A stretch of DNA of 64,000 nt. Origin: Clarireedia homoeocarpa. Lineage: Eukaryota > Ascomycota > Leotiomycetes > Helotiales > Rutstroemiaceae. The position numbers were made by a program, and so were the translations under genes. The DNA is taken from contig LNKV01000040.1 in NCBI GenBank assembly GCA_001465935.1, positions 186,001 to 250,000 on the forward strand, written 5' to 3'. Positions 10,979 through 21,760 of this stretch are shown piece after piece (the stretch's first letter is position 1; each line of letters opens with the position of its first letter). A model generated the notes under the pieces. It worked only from the letters and a program-made list of their open reading frames with translations. It searched no databases and was not told where the DNA came from.

Positions 10979-13142
10979 ATGAAGCTACTCACAGTGGTCA
11001 GTGCCATTGTAGTTCTATCGAGCCTCGTCCAAGCTATTCCCCACCCTGGTGTAGTAAGTTCACCATCACTTATCTTCTCTCTTCCCACTCCCTTCCACAT
11101 CCCCATTCCATTTCAATCCCAAACCAATATTCTAATTGCTCCTCATCCCACAGCCCGACACCAAAATCCAACGCAAACGCTTCACCTTGCCATGGAGTTC
11201 TGGTAGTTCTGGCTCCGACTCTGGACGCCACCATCATCACCATCGTAACGACGACGACGATGAAGAAGACAATGATGATGATTGGTTTCTTGGTCCATCG
11301 AAATCTCATTCACACTCCTATCATATTATCAAAACCGGTATTTTATACTCGTCTGTCTCGGAAACTAGGACTAAATCTCACTTCGATACGTACGTCACTC
11401 CGGTCGTGGATCCTACTCCTACACCTCTTCTTACTATAACTCGTTCGGGATATATGAATGCTTCTTTCGTATCTTCGGCCTCAGCATCGCCATCGGTATT
11501 CCCATCAGCGGCTCTTTGTCCCAGTAACTCCGTCTCCTTGATCACCATCACAGAAAGCTGCACAAGCATACTTTGGATTACCGTTCCTGGCTCGAGTTCC
11601 GCTACACAAACAACACCGCAGAGTCCTCCATCACTACTAATATCCCTCTCCACGGGCGGTGTTTCCAGCGGTTATTCGTCTTCGGGTCACTCTAATTCAA
11701 CGGGTATCTGGACATATACATCTAGTAGTATGCCTTCTTCGGCTGCATCCAGTACTATTACAAGTGCGTTTGTTAATTCTACTATTACTACTACTGCGAG
11801 AAGTATGCCCGGTGTGAGTATGAGTACGCCATGTTCGGACCATGGGAAGAGTACAAAGGGGATTTATAACTCTTCTTCTTCTTCCTCCTCCTTTACCTCT
11901 GGGATTATTTCAACTTCACCGATTCAGATTCCGGTGTCAATGTCAACTTCGATGGTATTTGATTCTTCTAGTACTTCTCCATCGGCTGTTTCGACTTCTT
12001 CGACTTCTTCGCAAGTTTTGAGTTCAAGTTCGGGATTGATGGCGAGTGAGAGCTCAGGTTCTTCTTCGACTTGGCAAAAGGAGAAACCAACCATAACGAT
12101 TCTTTTTACCACTACGATTCCTTATCCTACGAGCGTTCTGGGTTCGAGCACGTTGGTAGTTTCGGCCTTGCCGGTTTCAACAGGGGTTACGGATTGTAAG
12201 TTTGCTTTACTAACTATTTCTCTAATTCTTATTCAATCACTTTCCTATTTCTTCTAGCTCTTCTTTCTCATACTTCCCCCTCATGTTTCCTTGTTACCCC
12301 TTCTTATCCTCATCTCCCAATTCCAACACCCCCAACTAACATCTCCTCTCTCCCTCCTCTGCCAGTACACCCTACAACCACCATTCTCTTCACAACTACC
12401 ATAACGACTGCCATCAGTTCCGGCACACCTAACCCGGCTGCTGTGCACTGTGGTCTACACGGTCTCCCCGTTGGCGATTTCTTCCTCGCTGAATTCGTCG
12501 AGAATAAAGCTGGTGTGGACGTTACTTTGAAAGGTTGTTGGGAGTTTTGTCGGGTATGTTTTTTCCACCCTGTTCTTTTCTTCTCTGTCTCTCTATATGC
12601 TGTAATTTTCCAGACATTTGGGGGGGGGTTAGATGTTCGTGATTTGGGATGCATTTAGCTGCGTCATTCCTATCTACCTCGCGTCCTCTCTTCCTTCTCC
12701 CCATCCTGTCTCTTTTTACAGTCTATTTTATTTGCCTCTTCCTCAGAGTTATTCTTCTCAGCTATTTCACTTCCCTCTACCCAACTCATCCCTCTTTTTT
12801 TTTCCTCCTCTATTCATTCTCAATCTCTCATTCACCCTTCATTCTTTCCTATTCTCTTTCTCTTTTCTTCTCTTCCCTTGTCATTTCCTATTACCCCTCT
12901 CCCCTTTCCCCGCTCTACCCACAAACCCATAAACCCTCGCTAACCCTTATCCCCCACCAAAAAAACAGGGCGTCTACGGCATCGACGCCGGCTGCGAATC
13001 TTATTCCTTCTACCCAGAACCCGGCACGGGCGCCCCCCGATGCGATCTCTACGGTGGCAGCGTCGCGCAGAGCCTCGATAGCATTATTCCGCAGGTGCCG
13101 AATGTGTGGTTTGATTTGGCGTGTGGGGATCCCACGTTGTGA
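10979..13142 (+). CDS. Secreted Ser/Thr-rich protein with Cys-rich C-terminal domain
   Basis: Four exons join in frame: 10979-11053, 11154-12195, 12366-12553 and 12969-13142, giving 492 residues. Donors are GTAAGT, GTAAGT and GTATGT. Residues 1-19 form a signal peptide ending SLVQA. A dibasic RKR (residues 32-34) is a possible Kex2 processing site. A short His/Asp/Glu-rich patch follows (HHHHH, then DDDDEEDNDDDW), then about 280 residues dominated by Ser and Thr and likely heavily O-glycosylated. The C-terminal 100 residues change character: CGLHGLPVGDFFLAEFVENK, GCWEFCRGVYGIDAGCESYS, YPEPGTGAPRCDLYGGSVAQ. This Cys-rich, PAN/Apple-like module occurs in many fungal extracellular proteins and may bind carbohydrate or protein. 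No GPI signal is seen. Likely location is the cell wall or medium; exact function is unknown. Confidence 0.8.
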
Positions 13143-13320
13143 TATTGGGGGGAGGGGGGAAAGGAGGGAAAGGGGAAAGGGAATAGCGGGGAGAGAAGTG
13201 GTGATGGATGGATGGATGAATAAGACCTAGATGGATTAAAAAGGAGAGGAAGTATAAAACGCCGTTCCAATCCATAACTCAATAATTCCACATTTCATTC
13301 AACTAACCCTAACTCATCTA

Positions 13321-13853
13321 CTTCAAAATCCATCCATCCATCCCTCCTAACCTCCCTCCTAACTTCCCTTCCCTTCCCTTCCCTTCCCCTCTAAACCCCA
13401 CTAGTAGAATAAAGTACTCCGCAAGCCCAAGCTTAGATATATATACACCCTCCCAATTCAATTCTAGAGAAAATCATCATCATCATCATAATAATGAATA
13501 ATCGTATCACCACACCACACCCACTCAGCACCAGAACAAACTAAACTAAACTAGAGCAGAATATCTCAAGCTCAATCCATCCATCCATCCAACGTAAACA
13601 AACGCACCTTCATCACACCATACCCTACCCTACCCTACCCTACCATAAAATACATACCCTATCATACCCCATCCATCACACCGCATCACACCGCATCCCA
13701 TCGTATCGTATGCTATCACATACACCCTACAAATCCATATACAAATCCATATACATACATCACACCCAAACCCAAACCCAAACCCAAAACCCAAAACCCA
13801 AAACCCAAACCCAGAGCCAGAGTCACGCCCGACGGTGCTCTAAATAAATATTA

Positions 13854-13890
<37 letters not shown>

Positions 13891-14230
13891 TGGACGGGGA
13901 GTAAGTAAGTAAGTAAATAAATAAGGGGGTTTATTTTGTTTTGTTTTGTTTTGTTTTGTTTGGGATGTGATGTGATGTGATGTGAGGATGGATGGATGGG
14001 TGTAATGTGGTACTGGTACTGGTACTGGTACTGGTACTGTATGTGATGGAGGATTTTAAACCGCCCCTTCCCCCTTCCCCTCCCCCTTGTTTAGCGAGAT
14101 TTTGGGGCTGAAGAGAGAGGGGGTGGGTGGTGCTTTGATTTGATTTGATTTGATTTGATTTGATTTGATTTAATTTTATTGCAGCTTATGTATGTATATA
14201 TATATGTGTATGTGTGTGTGTGTGCATGGT
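13321..14230. repeat. Dense microsatellite cluster in a convergent intergenic region
   Basis: About 900 bp between two converging 3' ends contain at least twelve different perfect or near-perfect arrays. In order: (CCAT)n near 13330; (CCCTT)5 at about 13364-13388; (TACCC)5 at 13621-13643; a CACACCGCAT duplication near 13676-13697; an 11-12-mer duplication (CAAATCCATATA) at about 13730-13755; (CCCAAA)n at 13764-13812; (TCTG)9-10 at about 13854-13890; (AAGT/AAAT)n at 13901-13924; (TTTTG)6 at about 13934-13961; (GATGT)n at 13964-13985; (GGTACT)5 at about 14009-14038; (TTGAT)7 at about 14135-14170; and TA/TG tracts at 14190-14224. Short GGAT/CCAT tracts lie in between. No coding potential is evident. 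Confidence 0.9.
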
Positions 14231-14409
14231 GGTTACAGTAAGTATTACTGTATATGTGGAGGTCGTGGCAGCAGGGTGGGAGATTAATTGAAATGAGGCA
14301 TATATATATACAAATGTTATTAATGAATTTGTTCATATAATTCTACCCAACTGACTTAGAGGGAACGTTTTATCATTAATGACACCTAACTATACAACAT
14401 AATGCCCCC

Positions 14410-15705
14410 CTAATCAAATGGAATCCTCCTCAAGCCCTCATTTCCCATCCTCTTCTTCATCTCCTGCGCAGCAGCCACACTACTAGGAACCTTAATCCCA
14501 CAACAATCACCCCAGCTATTCATCTGATGAACATGTTTCATGCCATCTCTCATAACCACCACTTCTCCTCCCTCGGCATCATCTTCTTCATTCGGGACAC
14601 CAAATTCTTCTTCCGTGCTCATTCCATCAACAGCTGGTATCAAAGATCCGAATAGGAAATGTTGCATAACGGGTAGTTTTTTCAGAACCTCTGCGACGAA
14701 CATTCGCCTCATTCCGTCTTCGACTTTTCCCCAGTTCTTCGCTGATGATATGTCGTCCAACATTGGACTGTGCCATCTTAATCCTTCGACGTTTTTCACA
14801 CTGTTCACAAAGTTGACTTGGCCAAGGTATAAGTAATCTTTTCCGTACTCTTCAAGAATAAGATTTTGGTGGATGGAAAGAGGTCGGATGTATGGATGGT
14901 GAAGAAGTTGTGAGGCACCAAATAGGAAAGGTAGAAATTGATAATCATCCAATCCCCAGACTCCATGTGATCCTGCGGGTTCTAGGTAATATGTCTTTTG
15001 TATGAGTCTCATGAGATCGAGATATCGAATGAAGACTTTCAGGACTAAAGGTCGGAAGTCTTGTTTGTTAATAATGCCAAGTTGGTAGAGACACAATAGC
15101 CACATCATAAAGTTCAACTCGTGTCCGGATCCATAGTCAATTCTCGTCCGATTTCCAAAAGCTTGTAAGAAGTATGTAGAGACCTCGGTGATGGCTTCCG
15201 GTGATGGAACTCCTAGCTGTTTGTGCCAGGTAATATGCTCTTTCGCAGCTAAATCAAGGAAATCCCGAAACCCTTTGTTACCAAATCTTGAATCGCCCTG
15301 CTCCTCAGGAGGACTTCTTCGCACAACATCTTCGACATTGTTAAGTATGTTTAGGATTGTGGTAACCGTCGCGCTAAGTTCGTTGTCTTTGATCGCAGAG
15401 ACCGGTGTGTCGGCGACAGAATCTGTGAGACCAAAGGCGAAAGCTAGTAGGAGATCGTATGTAGGAGATTGGAGAAAGAGATCATGATCTCTGGGTGAAA
15501 GGATCCGTCGTGAGGGTTTCGAGAATTTCAAGCTTGATAGCTCTGGCGGAGGTGGGAGGTTGGGGGTCTCTGGTACGGGAAGCGGATTCGTGGGAGGATT
15601 TCTTCGTTTTCGTGGCTCTAGTTTTGGCAGACGATCGCGTAAATTGGGTATACTTGAAGGAGATTTAGTTTCTGAAGACTGAGGATTCTCTGTTACTGAA
15701 GGCAT
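14410..15705 (-). CDS. Serine/threonine protein phosphatase 2A activator (PTPA, peptidyl-prolyl isomerase)
   Basis: The intron-less minus-strand gene encodes 431 residues from the ATG at 15705 (MPSVTENPQSSE). The frame is open further upstream to 15819, but that would overlap the divergent gene and lengthen a family whose members usually start near here. PTPA signatures are clear: HDLFLQSPTYDLLLAFA, the substrate and ATP-binding surface motif GNRTRIDYGSGHELNFM, the WGLDDYQFLPFLFGA motif, and HSPMLDDISSAKNWGKVEDGM. PTPA proteins act in cytosol and nucleus, isomerise a prolyl bond in the PP2A catalytic subunit and help activate the phosphatase. Fungi have two paralogues (RRD1 and RRD2); I cannot say which this is from sequence alone. 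It shares an upstream region with the RRP46 gene. Confidence 0.95.
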   Translation of the reverse strand: MPSVTENPQSSETKSPSSIPNLRDRLPKLEPRKRRNPPTNPLPVPETPNLPPPPELSSLKFSKPSRRILSPRDHDLFLQSPTYDLLLAFAFGLTDSVADTPVSAIKDNELSATVTTILNILNNVEDVVRRSPPEEQGDSRFGNKGFRDFLDLAAKEHITWHKQLGVPSPEAITEVSTYFLQAFGNRTRIDYGSGHELNFMMWLLCLYQLGIINKQDFRPLVLKVFIRYLDLMRLIQKTYYLEPAGSHGVWGLDDYQFLPFLFGASQLLHHPYIRPLSIHQNLILEEYGKDYLYLGQVNFVNSVKNVEGLRWHSPMLDDISSAKNWGKVEDGMRRMFVAEVLKKLPVMQHFLFGSLIPAVDGMSTEEEFGVPNEEDDAEGGEVVVMRDGMKHVHQMNSWGDCCGIKVPSSVAAAQEMKKRMGNEGLRRIPFD

Positions 15706-15927
15706 TTTGATTGTTGGTTGGTAGATGTTGTGGATGAAGGAAGTGGCGTGGGATACGATGCTATTGTAAGGGTCCCCACGATTAGTAGAAATAGGCTTTA
15801 GGTTTAGCGTATGCTGCACGATAACGATAACGAAAAATTGCTAACGGCATTGCTGAAGCTCAATTCCAAGCCAAGCATTCAAACATTTCACTCACCAGTT
15901 TCGAACAGCGAGGTATCTTTAATCGAC
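15706..15927. promoter_or_regulatory. 222 bp bidirectional promoter region (PTPA / RRP46)
   Basis: The two start codons face away from each other across 222 bp, so both transcripts must start in this interval or in 5' leaders overlapping it. The sequence around 15820-15835 contains repeated GATAACGA units. No TATA box is evident. Confidence 0.6.
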
Positions 15928-16788
15928 ATGGGCATTTCAAGTGAACCTACGGTCTTACTCTCACCTCTTCCTCGGGCAGATGGCTCTGCGGAATTCTCGC
16001 AGAATGGTTACACGGTTCTCGGCGCTGTGAATGGCCCTATTGAGGTTCAAAGACGCGACGAATTACCAGAAGAAGCAGCTATAGATGTCATTGTTAGACC
16101 AGCCGCAGGCGTTGGAGGTACATCTTTCTGCTAGGAGCCTCGTTTTCTCTGTGGACGCGGCACTGATCATGTATTAGGTACCCGCGAGCGACATCTTGAA
16201 GCAATCCTTCAATCTACCTTACGGCAAATCATACATATCCACAACTTCCCACGTACCCTGATTCAGATCACTCTACAGATCACCAACACGCCGGAAAACT
16301 ACAATGCTTGGTCGAAGCTTGTTCAAGCAAGCTCCGTATGTATTAACCCTGGTCGCATGCAAGCATGGCTAATAATGGTCGTCTAGAACCTCCCCCTGCT
16401 TCCAGCCCTCCTTCAAACATCCGTCCTGACGTTACTATCTGCCTCTATACCTCTGTCGATGACCATGACCTCGGTTCTACTTGCATTGAATGATACTGAG
16501 ACAGGACGATCTATAATTGAAAACCCTACGCCATTGCAATGCCAGGATGCGACATCCATTCACATCTTTGCATTTACATCACATGGAGATCTATTGGTTG
16601 CAGAGAGTGAGGGGCCATTTGAGTTGGATGACTGGGAGGAAGTCTTCGATCATGCAAAACGCTTATGTTGCGACGGCAAATCAGGTGATGACGATGTAAT
16701 GGAGGAAGACAAAGGATCCAATCTCATGATGTTCGTTAAGTCAGCAGTGCAAGAAAAGGTCGCCAATGATCTTCATTGGAAAGGTTGA
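15928..16788 (+). CDS. RRP46: Exosome complex component RRP46 (RNase PH-like)
   Basis: Three exons join in frame: 15928-16117, 16178-16335 and 16387-16788, giving 249 residues. Introns are 60 and 51 bp. The N-terminus carries the RNase PH-fold hallmark LSPLPRADGSAEFSQNGYTV followed by GAVNGPIEVQRRDELPEEAA and GVGGTRERHLEAILQSTLRQ. The C-terminal half (PALLQTSVLTLLSASIPLSM, SVLLAL) matches the ring subunit family. Rrp46 is one of six RNase PH-like subunits in the nine-subunit ring of the RNA exosome, which processes and degrades RNA in nucleus and cytoplasm; the fungal subunit has no catalytic activity of its own. An in-frame ATG upstream at 15811 would add 39 residues; I prefer 15928 because homologues begin just before the LSPL motif. 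Distinction from RRP41/MTR3-type subunits rests on overall resemblance. Confidence 0.88.
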
Positions 16789-18565
16789 AAGAATGCTTAT
16801 TATTTTCTCGCGCCGTGATCCGCGTGGCGGTTCAGGACCGTTTCGCCTTGATAAGGGGAGGCGCGTATACGCAAAGAATTTCCCAGTTGCGACTGCGTAT
16901 CGAAAGATACAATAACTTCGGCGGGAACTGGAGAGAGACATTGGTCTCCCATTCGGCCGGTCAGCTTGAGAGGGGTTGAATGCAAAACACTTTTATTCGA
17001 AGGCATTTTGCATCGCATATCTGACGCCAACCATGGCTGTTCGTTCAAGCTCCTGATCATATTGACGTTTCATACTTAATGGGCGATCTCGGAAATGATA
17101 GTGATTCGCTGTACCACCCGTAAGTGCGTCTCAGAAAGTGTTCGCGCGAGCCAAATATCGATGGAGATTAAGTCTCCAGAGGACGTCATTCAAGCTTACG
17201 AGGTGCAAATTTACCTATCACAACGCATTAGGCAGTTTAGCGCAAGGAATATTACCATTCATCAAACCTCCCACGCTTAGAAACCCCTATTGGCCTTTTG
17301 TGTCGTACGCGAGAATATTCTGCTTTGATATTGCTTGGAGTTATCAGTATCTAGTGATGCGGTAATGGGGGGAGGGCCATTTGAATGCGTCGCTGCAATG
17401 GAGATCTAGTCGCAACTGATTGCAATATGGAGAGCAAATTAAGACAGGTTCACATTGAGGATCATCAGCATCATCGCTTATATTCAAACTCCAAACAAAA
17501 CCCACCTGGCTATGATATTGTTTCCTCGCCCCCTCACTTTTGGTTTCTGCTCTCGGAGACAGACAGATAGCTGATCATTGTTTCGTATAGAAGGTCTGAC
17601 TGAACGCTGTCCTCAAGCTTCTAGCTCTGGTCATCAGTCTCCTTAAGAAGGCAAATTCAGCCAGACAAATTGTCCCACGACCACCACTTATCCCCATCCA
17701 ACAATTCTATCGTTGTGGGCCAACACAGATGAAGGATCAGGACAAGTACCCGTTCACAGACTTCTGTGTATTCTTGCCAACAAAAACGATATCCAATGCC
17801 AAGCCGTTAATGCAGCATCACACGCAGGAATGGAGTATGGATCCTCTGAATACATCCTCGCACTCACATGGCAGGTTACAACGCTGCAGGCAGCTCTGAA
17901 GTGATTGTTGAAAGCACAATCGTTTCATAACCACCTATTTCTCTTTCATTCGACTTGCATTTGCCGTCTTCACAGTCTCGTGTTGCATCCCATTATGAAA
18001 GAAAAATGGGATTCGATGAGAGTATCTTTGGTGTATGGTAATGCATATCTTTAATTGTGCATATAGTGAATGCTAATACATGTCAGTAGCTGTCGGTGAA
18101 GTTGGTTGGTGTTGGGCGATATTGGTGGATACTGGTAGAGAAAAGTGATGTCCCAAACTTGAATCCCGATGGTTTGGTACTGCAACACACTTACTTCTTA
18201 GTGCCGCACGATTTTGAATTTTGGTAAAACTTTCTTGAAGAGAGCATGCCTCCGGGGACCAGCACAGTTAATTGGATAGAATAATACGCGCACAAAGTAT
18301 TTGTGTGTAATTATGCCAAGGAATTTCTACGTCTGCAAGGAGTGAGAATTTTACCCAGGGACGGATAGTTCTTCTAAGCCTATGTAATCCCAGTTCTATG
18401 CACGCAAACCTGTGCGACCTTCCTTTTTTCGGAACTTGACAATGTTATATATTCACGCGGTGTCGTACTGACTTGAAATCAACTTTTCTCCTTTCCTCTG
18501 TTGTATGCGAAATTGTTAGGACAAACTTTTTCTACGAGCCCATAATTCAATCTCAACAAAGCACC
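16789..18565. other. 1.8 kb intergenic, no supported gene
   Basis: Only short overlapping frames occur (largest about 63-86 codons near 16800-17060 and 17713-17904), with no family motif and no plausible exon chain. I see no tRNA-like fold or repeat array. Confidence 0.5.
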
Positions 18566-19379
18566 ATGGCACCTATCATCAAAGAAGTAACAACCGAAGC
18601 GGAGTTCAGCCCCGCAATGGACTGTCTCTGGAATTCCGCCTACAATCCCTACTCTACATTCATGGGCATCGTATTCCCCGTCTGGGATGCAACCGAAGAG
18701 GGCTACGCAAGCGCGCTCGCCGAATCCAAAACCCGAGTCTGGGGTTTTCATCAGCACGATCCATCCAGCCACTGGCTCTATGTCACCGATGACGAAGATA
18801 GCACGGGAGAGGTATACGCTGTTGCGCATTGGAATTTACATGACAAGGCCTCGCCGTACAAAGATGGGGCCCCGGAGTTGGTTGCGTTCTGGCATCCTGA
18901 AGGCACCGGTCGAGATTTTGCAAGTCGCGCTTTAAATCAGGTCTATAGGTTCAGGGGCGAGCGTATGTGGCGACCGCATTGCCGTATGATACCCCTTTTT
19001 CTCGTCTGTCGTGCCGATCTCCATCCCATGCTGAGATGTGTCAGAACTCGATTACATGTTTACCGAGCCCAAACACCGGAGTAAGGGGTACGCGAGTATG
19101 TTAATGCAGTGGGGGATGCAGAGAGCTGAAAAGATGGGCTTGGAAGTGGTTGTGGAATCTAGTGAGATGGGGCATGACCTTTATAGGAAGTTTGGCCTCA
19201 GAACGATCGAGAAGATTGCTATTGATATGCGTATTGACAATCCTAGCAATACTTGGAGAAGACTGTCTTCAAATCTGGGCGACGTACTGATTTGGTGGAT
19301 GTGGAAACCTCATGGTGGGCTCTATGAAGCGGGTAAGACTGAGTTGCCATGGGTGGCGAAGCGTCCAGAACAAAAGTGA
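18566..19379 (+). CDS. GNAT-family N-acetyltransferase
   Basis: Two exons, 18566-18983 and 19045-19379, join in frame to give 250 residues. The start is the ATG in an ACCATGGCA context (MAPIIKEVTTEAEFSPAMDC). The acetyl-CoA binding motif lies at the second exon start: LDYMFTEPKHRSKGYASMLM, with the R-x-K-G-Y-A pyrophosphate-binding loop. It is followed by GLEVVVESSEMGHDLYRKFG, the usual GNAT strand and helix end. A stronger-looking donor (GTATGT at 18963) also keeps phase but would delete the segment RMWRPHC, which sits where family members carry R-x-x-RPH before the catalytic strand. The donor at 18984 is therefore preferred. Substrate is unknown; many fungal paralogues exist. Confidence 0.87.
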
Positions 19380-21760
19380 TATTGGCTGTTTGTGGACGTG
19401 GACCGTGTATTGTGTCGGCTTCCTGGCAGGATTATGAAGTTGACTGAGCATGGAGGGCTGCCTGTGTGCTTATACAAAATGGTTGAAGTGTCAAGAATCG
19501 ATATTTGTATCATTTCATACCATTCACTATTTCGAATTCACTGGTATTGTATAATGCTACACTGTACAGATAGTTCCAGGCTCAGTAAACAAAGTGGCTT
19601 AGGAGACTTGAGGGTGCCTTCTTGTATAAATTATGAACAGGGAAGATCATGAACTACTCACCGAACAAGACATTGCAATCCGACCAATAAACCACAGTAT
19701 GATGGCGAATTCCTCTTGCATACACGTTCCTCGTACTACACTTTCTTTCTCGTAGTATCTGATCTGTGTTCGTCTTGCTGTGGTGAGGCAGCTCACCCCA
19801 ACTATTACCCTCGACTGTGAAATAGCTGGGCCAACAACCTGAAGTTGCGCATCTTTGCGTCTAGATTTCTGACTATGATGAATCAACCATATTTCTTGAT
19901 ACCATAGCCGCTTGGTAGATAATGATCCTGAAGTGCATCTGAGCCGGTAGGCATAGGTGATAATAATTGACAATGTTGAACGAGAGTAGCCACTAGGCAT
20001 TGTACGTATTGTGTAGCCATAATAAGTCCTCATGTATCGCTATGCCAATATTATACATTTTGTAGGAGATTTGAGCTCTTACAACATCATAAACCTTGGA
20101 CTTCACCATAAGCTGCGCATAAATGTATTGCTCACATGCATCTCTGAATGCGAGAACAAACTCCTGAAAGTGGTCTACAACTTGTATTCCGTCGTCTTGT
20201 GTCAGCTTGGGTGAGGAGTGATACTGCCGCTGATATTTTCCATCTATTTGGTTGTATTCTCGAAGCCCGTATTGTATATAGCTCAGAGGTTTCATCCGCC
20301 GGACGCTGTGAACTTGCGCAAGAGTTGGTGGGTAGTTGGCAAAGCGGATTTTGGTATTCCACGCAATACCGTAGAAATTCCGTGGAGCACGATAGAGATA
20401 TGACTCGATATCATTATCGAACCCTTGATACCCTATCTGAGCTTCCCCAATGTCGCATAATCCGGGTAGTCCCACGCTACTCCTGACGCGTAATGAGCGC
20501 GAGACGTAGGCAATGTGATCGACGTCTATTCTACAGGGGCTTGGATCATTGAACGTGCCTTTTCGAAGCCGGTTGAAACTACTTCGTCGTCGATTTCTAG
20601 CAGGATGATGTTTTTGACCTGAAGGTCTATAACACATGTAAACTACTCAGGAAAACAGAATCTCGTGGTGCAGTTGGGTTGAATTGGCGGTACACTTAGC
20701 CAGCGTTGAGTGTGTACGTAGTCCAGAGGGAAGAGTAAGTGGGTTGTCGTAAGCTCCAGAACCCCCTGCGGTAGCTTGGCTGAAGGCATGAAGTTTTGGA
20801 AGTGCAACAGTGGCAATGATAATTGTTTATGCACCAAGTAGACATGACGACCTGATTTTGTCTCGATATCAAATTCATCAGGCAATGACCGGGAATGTCG
20901 TGCACGAGATTGCTCGAGTTAATCGTATCCAACTGCTCAAAGACTTCTCGCTTTTGGGGGGGGGGGGGGGGGGCGCAGACATGCACTTGCATCTTTTGAT
21001 TGAATAATATATGTATCCGCTCCTGGAAAGTCAGATCTAATTGGTTAAAAGTGAAGGATGCAACGAAACTATATGAGCAACGGGAAGTGATCACGACAGT
21101 GCCAAATGGTAGGATTTGAACGTATCTAAGTTTCCCAAGGACATGGTAACTGACATTGAAGAAATCCCAGATACGGATCGGGTAGATCTGGCGTGTGCCA
21201 TAAGAAACTCTCTTCGTCGTAATCTGCCTTCTATCAAGAATGGGACGAAGGATACTGCTTGTAACGGGAAGTAGTTTCCGACTCAAGAGCTGTCAAGCAG
21301 ATCGAAGTGTAGTGGCCATTACTCGCTCTGACATCTGGTCCAGGTCGTTGTCGGAGCTCAAGCTAATCACAAGCATTTCCGGTCCCTGGAGGCGGCCTGT
21401 CGATACCATGGCGATGATCATGCCGTACATAAAACATGTACTTCCAAGGAGGCACGGCGTCTAGTATCTTACTGTCAGCGGACTCCCAGCCATCGCGTAC
21501 TGTGAAACGACGTGGAGAACAAATAATGCACCCGTTATGAGAGATGCTTGTGGTCGAATACTACCCAGTCAGGCATAATTTGCCCATAATTTGCACAATT
21601 GAAAACACTAGTGTGACTAATCCATGATCCTGTGGGCGAAGTCCCAAACTCGCCTACACATTTGACGGGCGGAGTGGGGAATGATGTGGCAGCTGTAACC
21701 GGCTCCAAAGACTGAGCATAGTCAAGAGGGCCGAAGTAGTGAGATACGAGTAAGTGCAGA
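19380..21760. other. Unresolved stretch with exon-like fragments on the minus strand
   Basis: Several minus-strand segments look protein-like but sit in different frames interrupted by stops. About 21300-21420 reads GRLQGPEMLVISLSSDNDLD then a stop. About 20525-20615 reads VKNIILLEIDDEVVSTGFEK after a CAG acceptor-like site. About 20643-20885 reads DEFDIETKSGRHVYLVHKQL. A 214-codon open frame covers 19993-20637. No chain of introns I tried gives one sound protein, and no family is recognised. This could be a decayed gene, a multi-exon gene with introns I cannot place, or chance. Confidence 0.3.
20956..20973 (+). repeat. G18 homopolymer tract
   Basis: An uninterrupted run of 18 guanines lies inside the unresolved stretch. 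It reads as a proline run on the minus strand. Such runs are polymerase-slippage prone, so length is uncertain in assemblies. Confidence 0.9.

Noticed and set aside
13621..13643. TACCC repeats that resemble telomeric DNA
   Set aside because: The unit is 5 bp (TACCC), not the 6-bp CCCTAA of filamentous fungi, and it is one of many unrelated arrays in the same place.
13764..13812. CCCAAA/CCCAAAA tract as an internal telomere-like sequence
   Set aside because: Unit length shifts between 6 and 7 and the motif does not match the fungal telomere repeat.
15706..15819. N-terminal extension of the PP2A activator to 15819
   Set aside because: It would overlap the divergent gene's upstream region and add residues not expected in the family; the ATG at 15705 is a better start.
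18963..19044. Alternative GNAT intron with the GTATGT donor at 18963
   Set aside because: It keeps the frame but removes the RMWRPHC segment that aligns with the family just before the catalytic strand.
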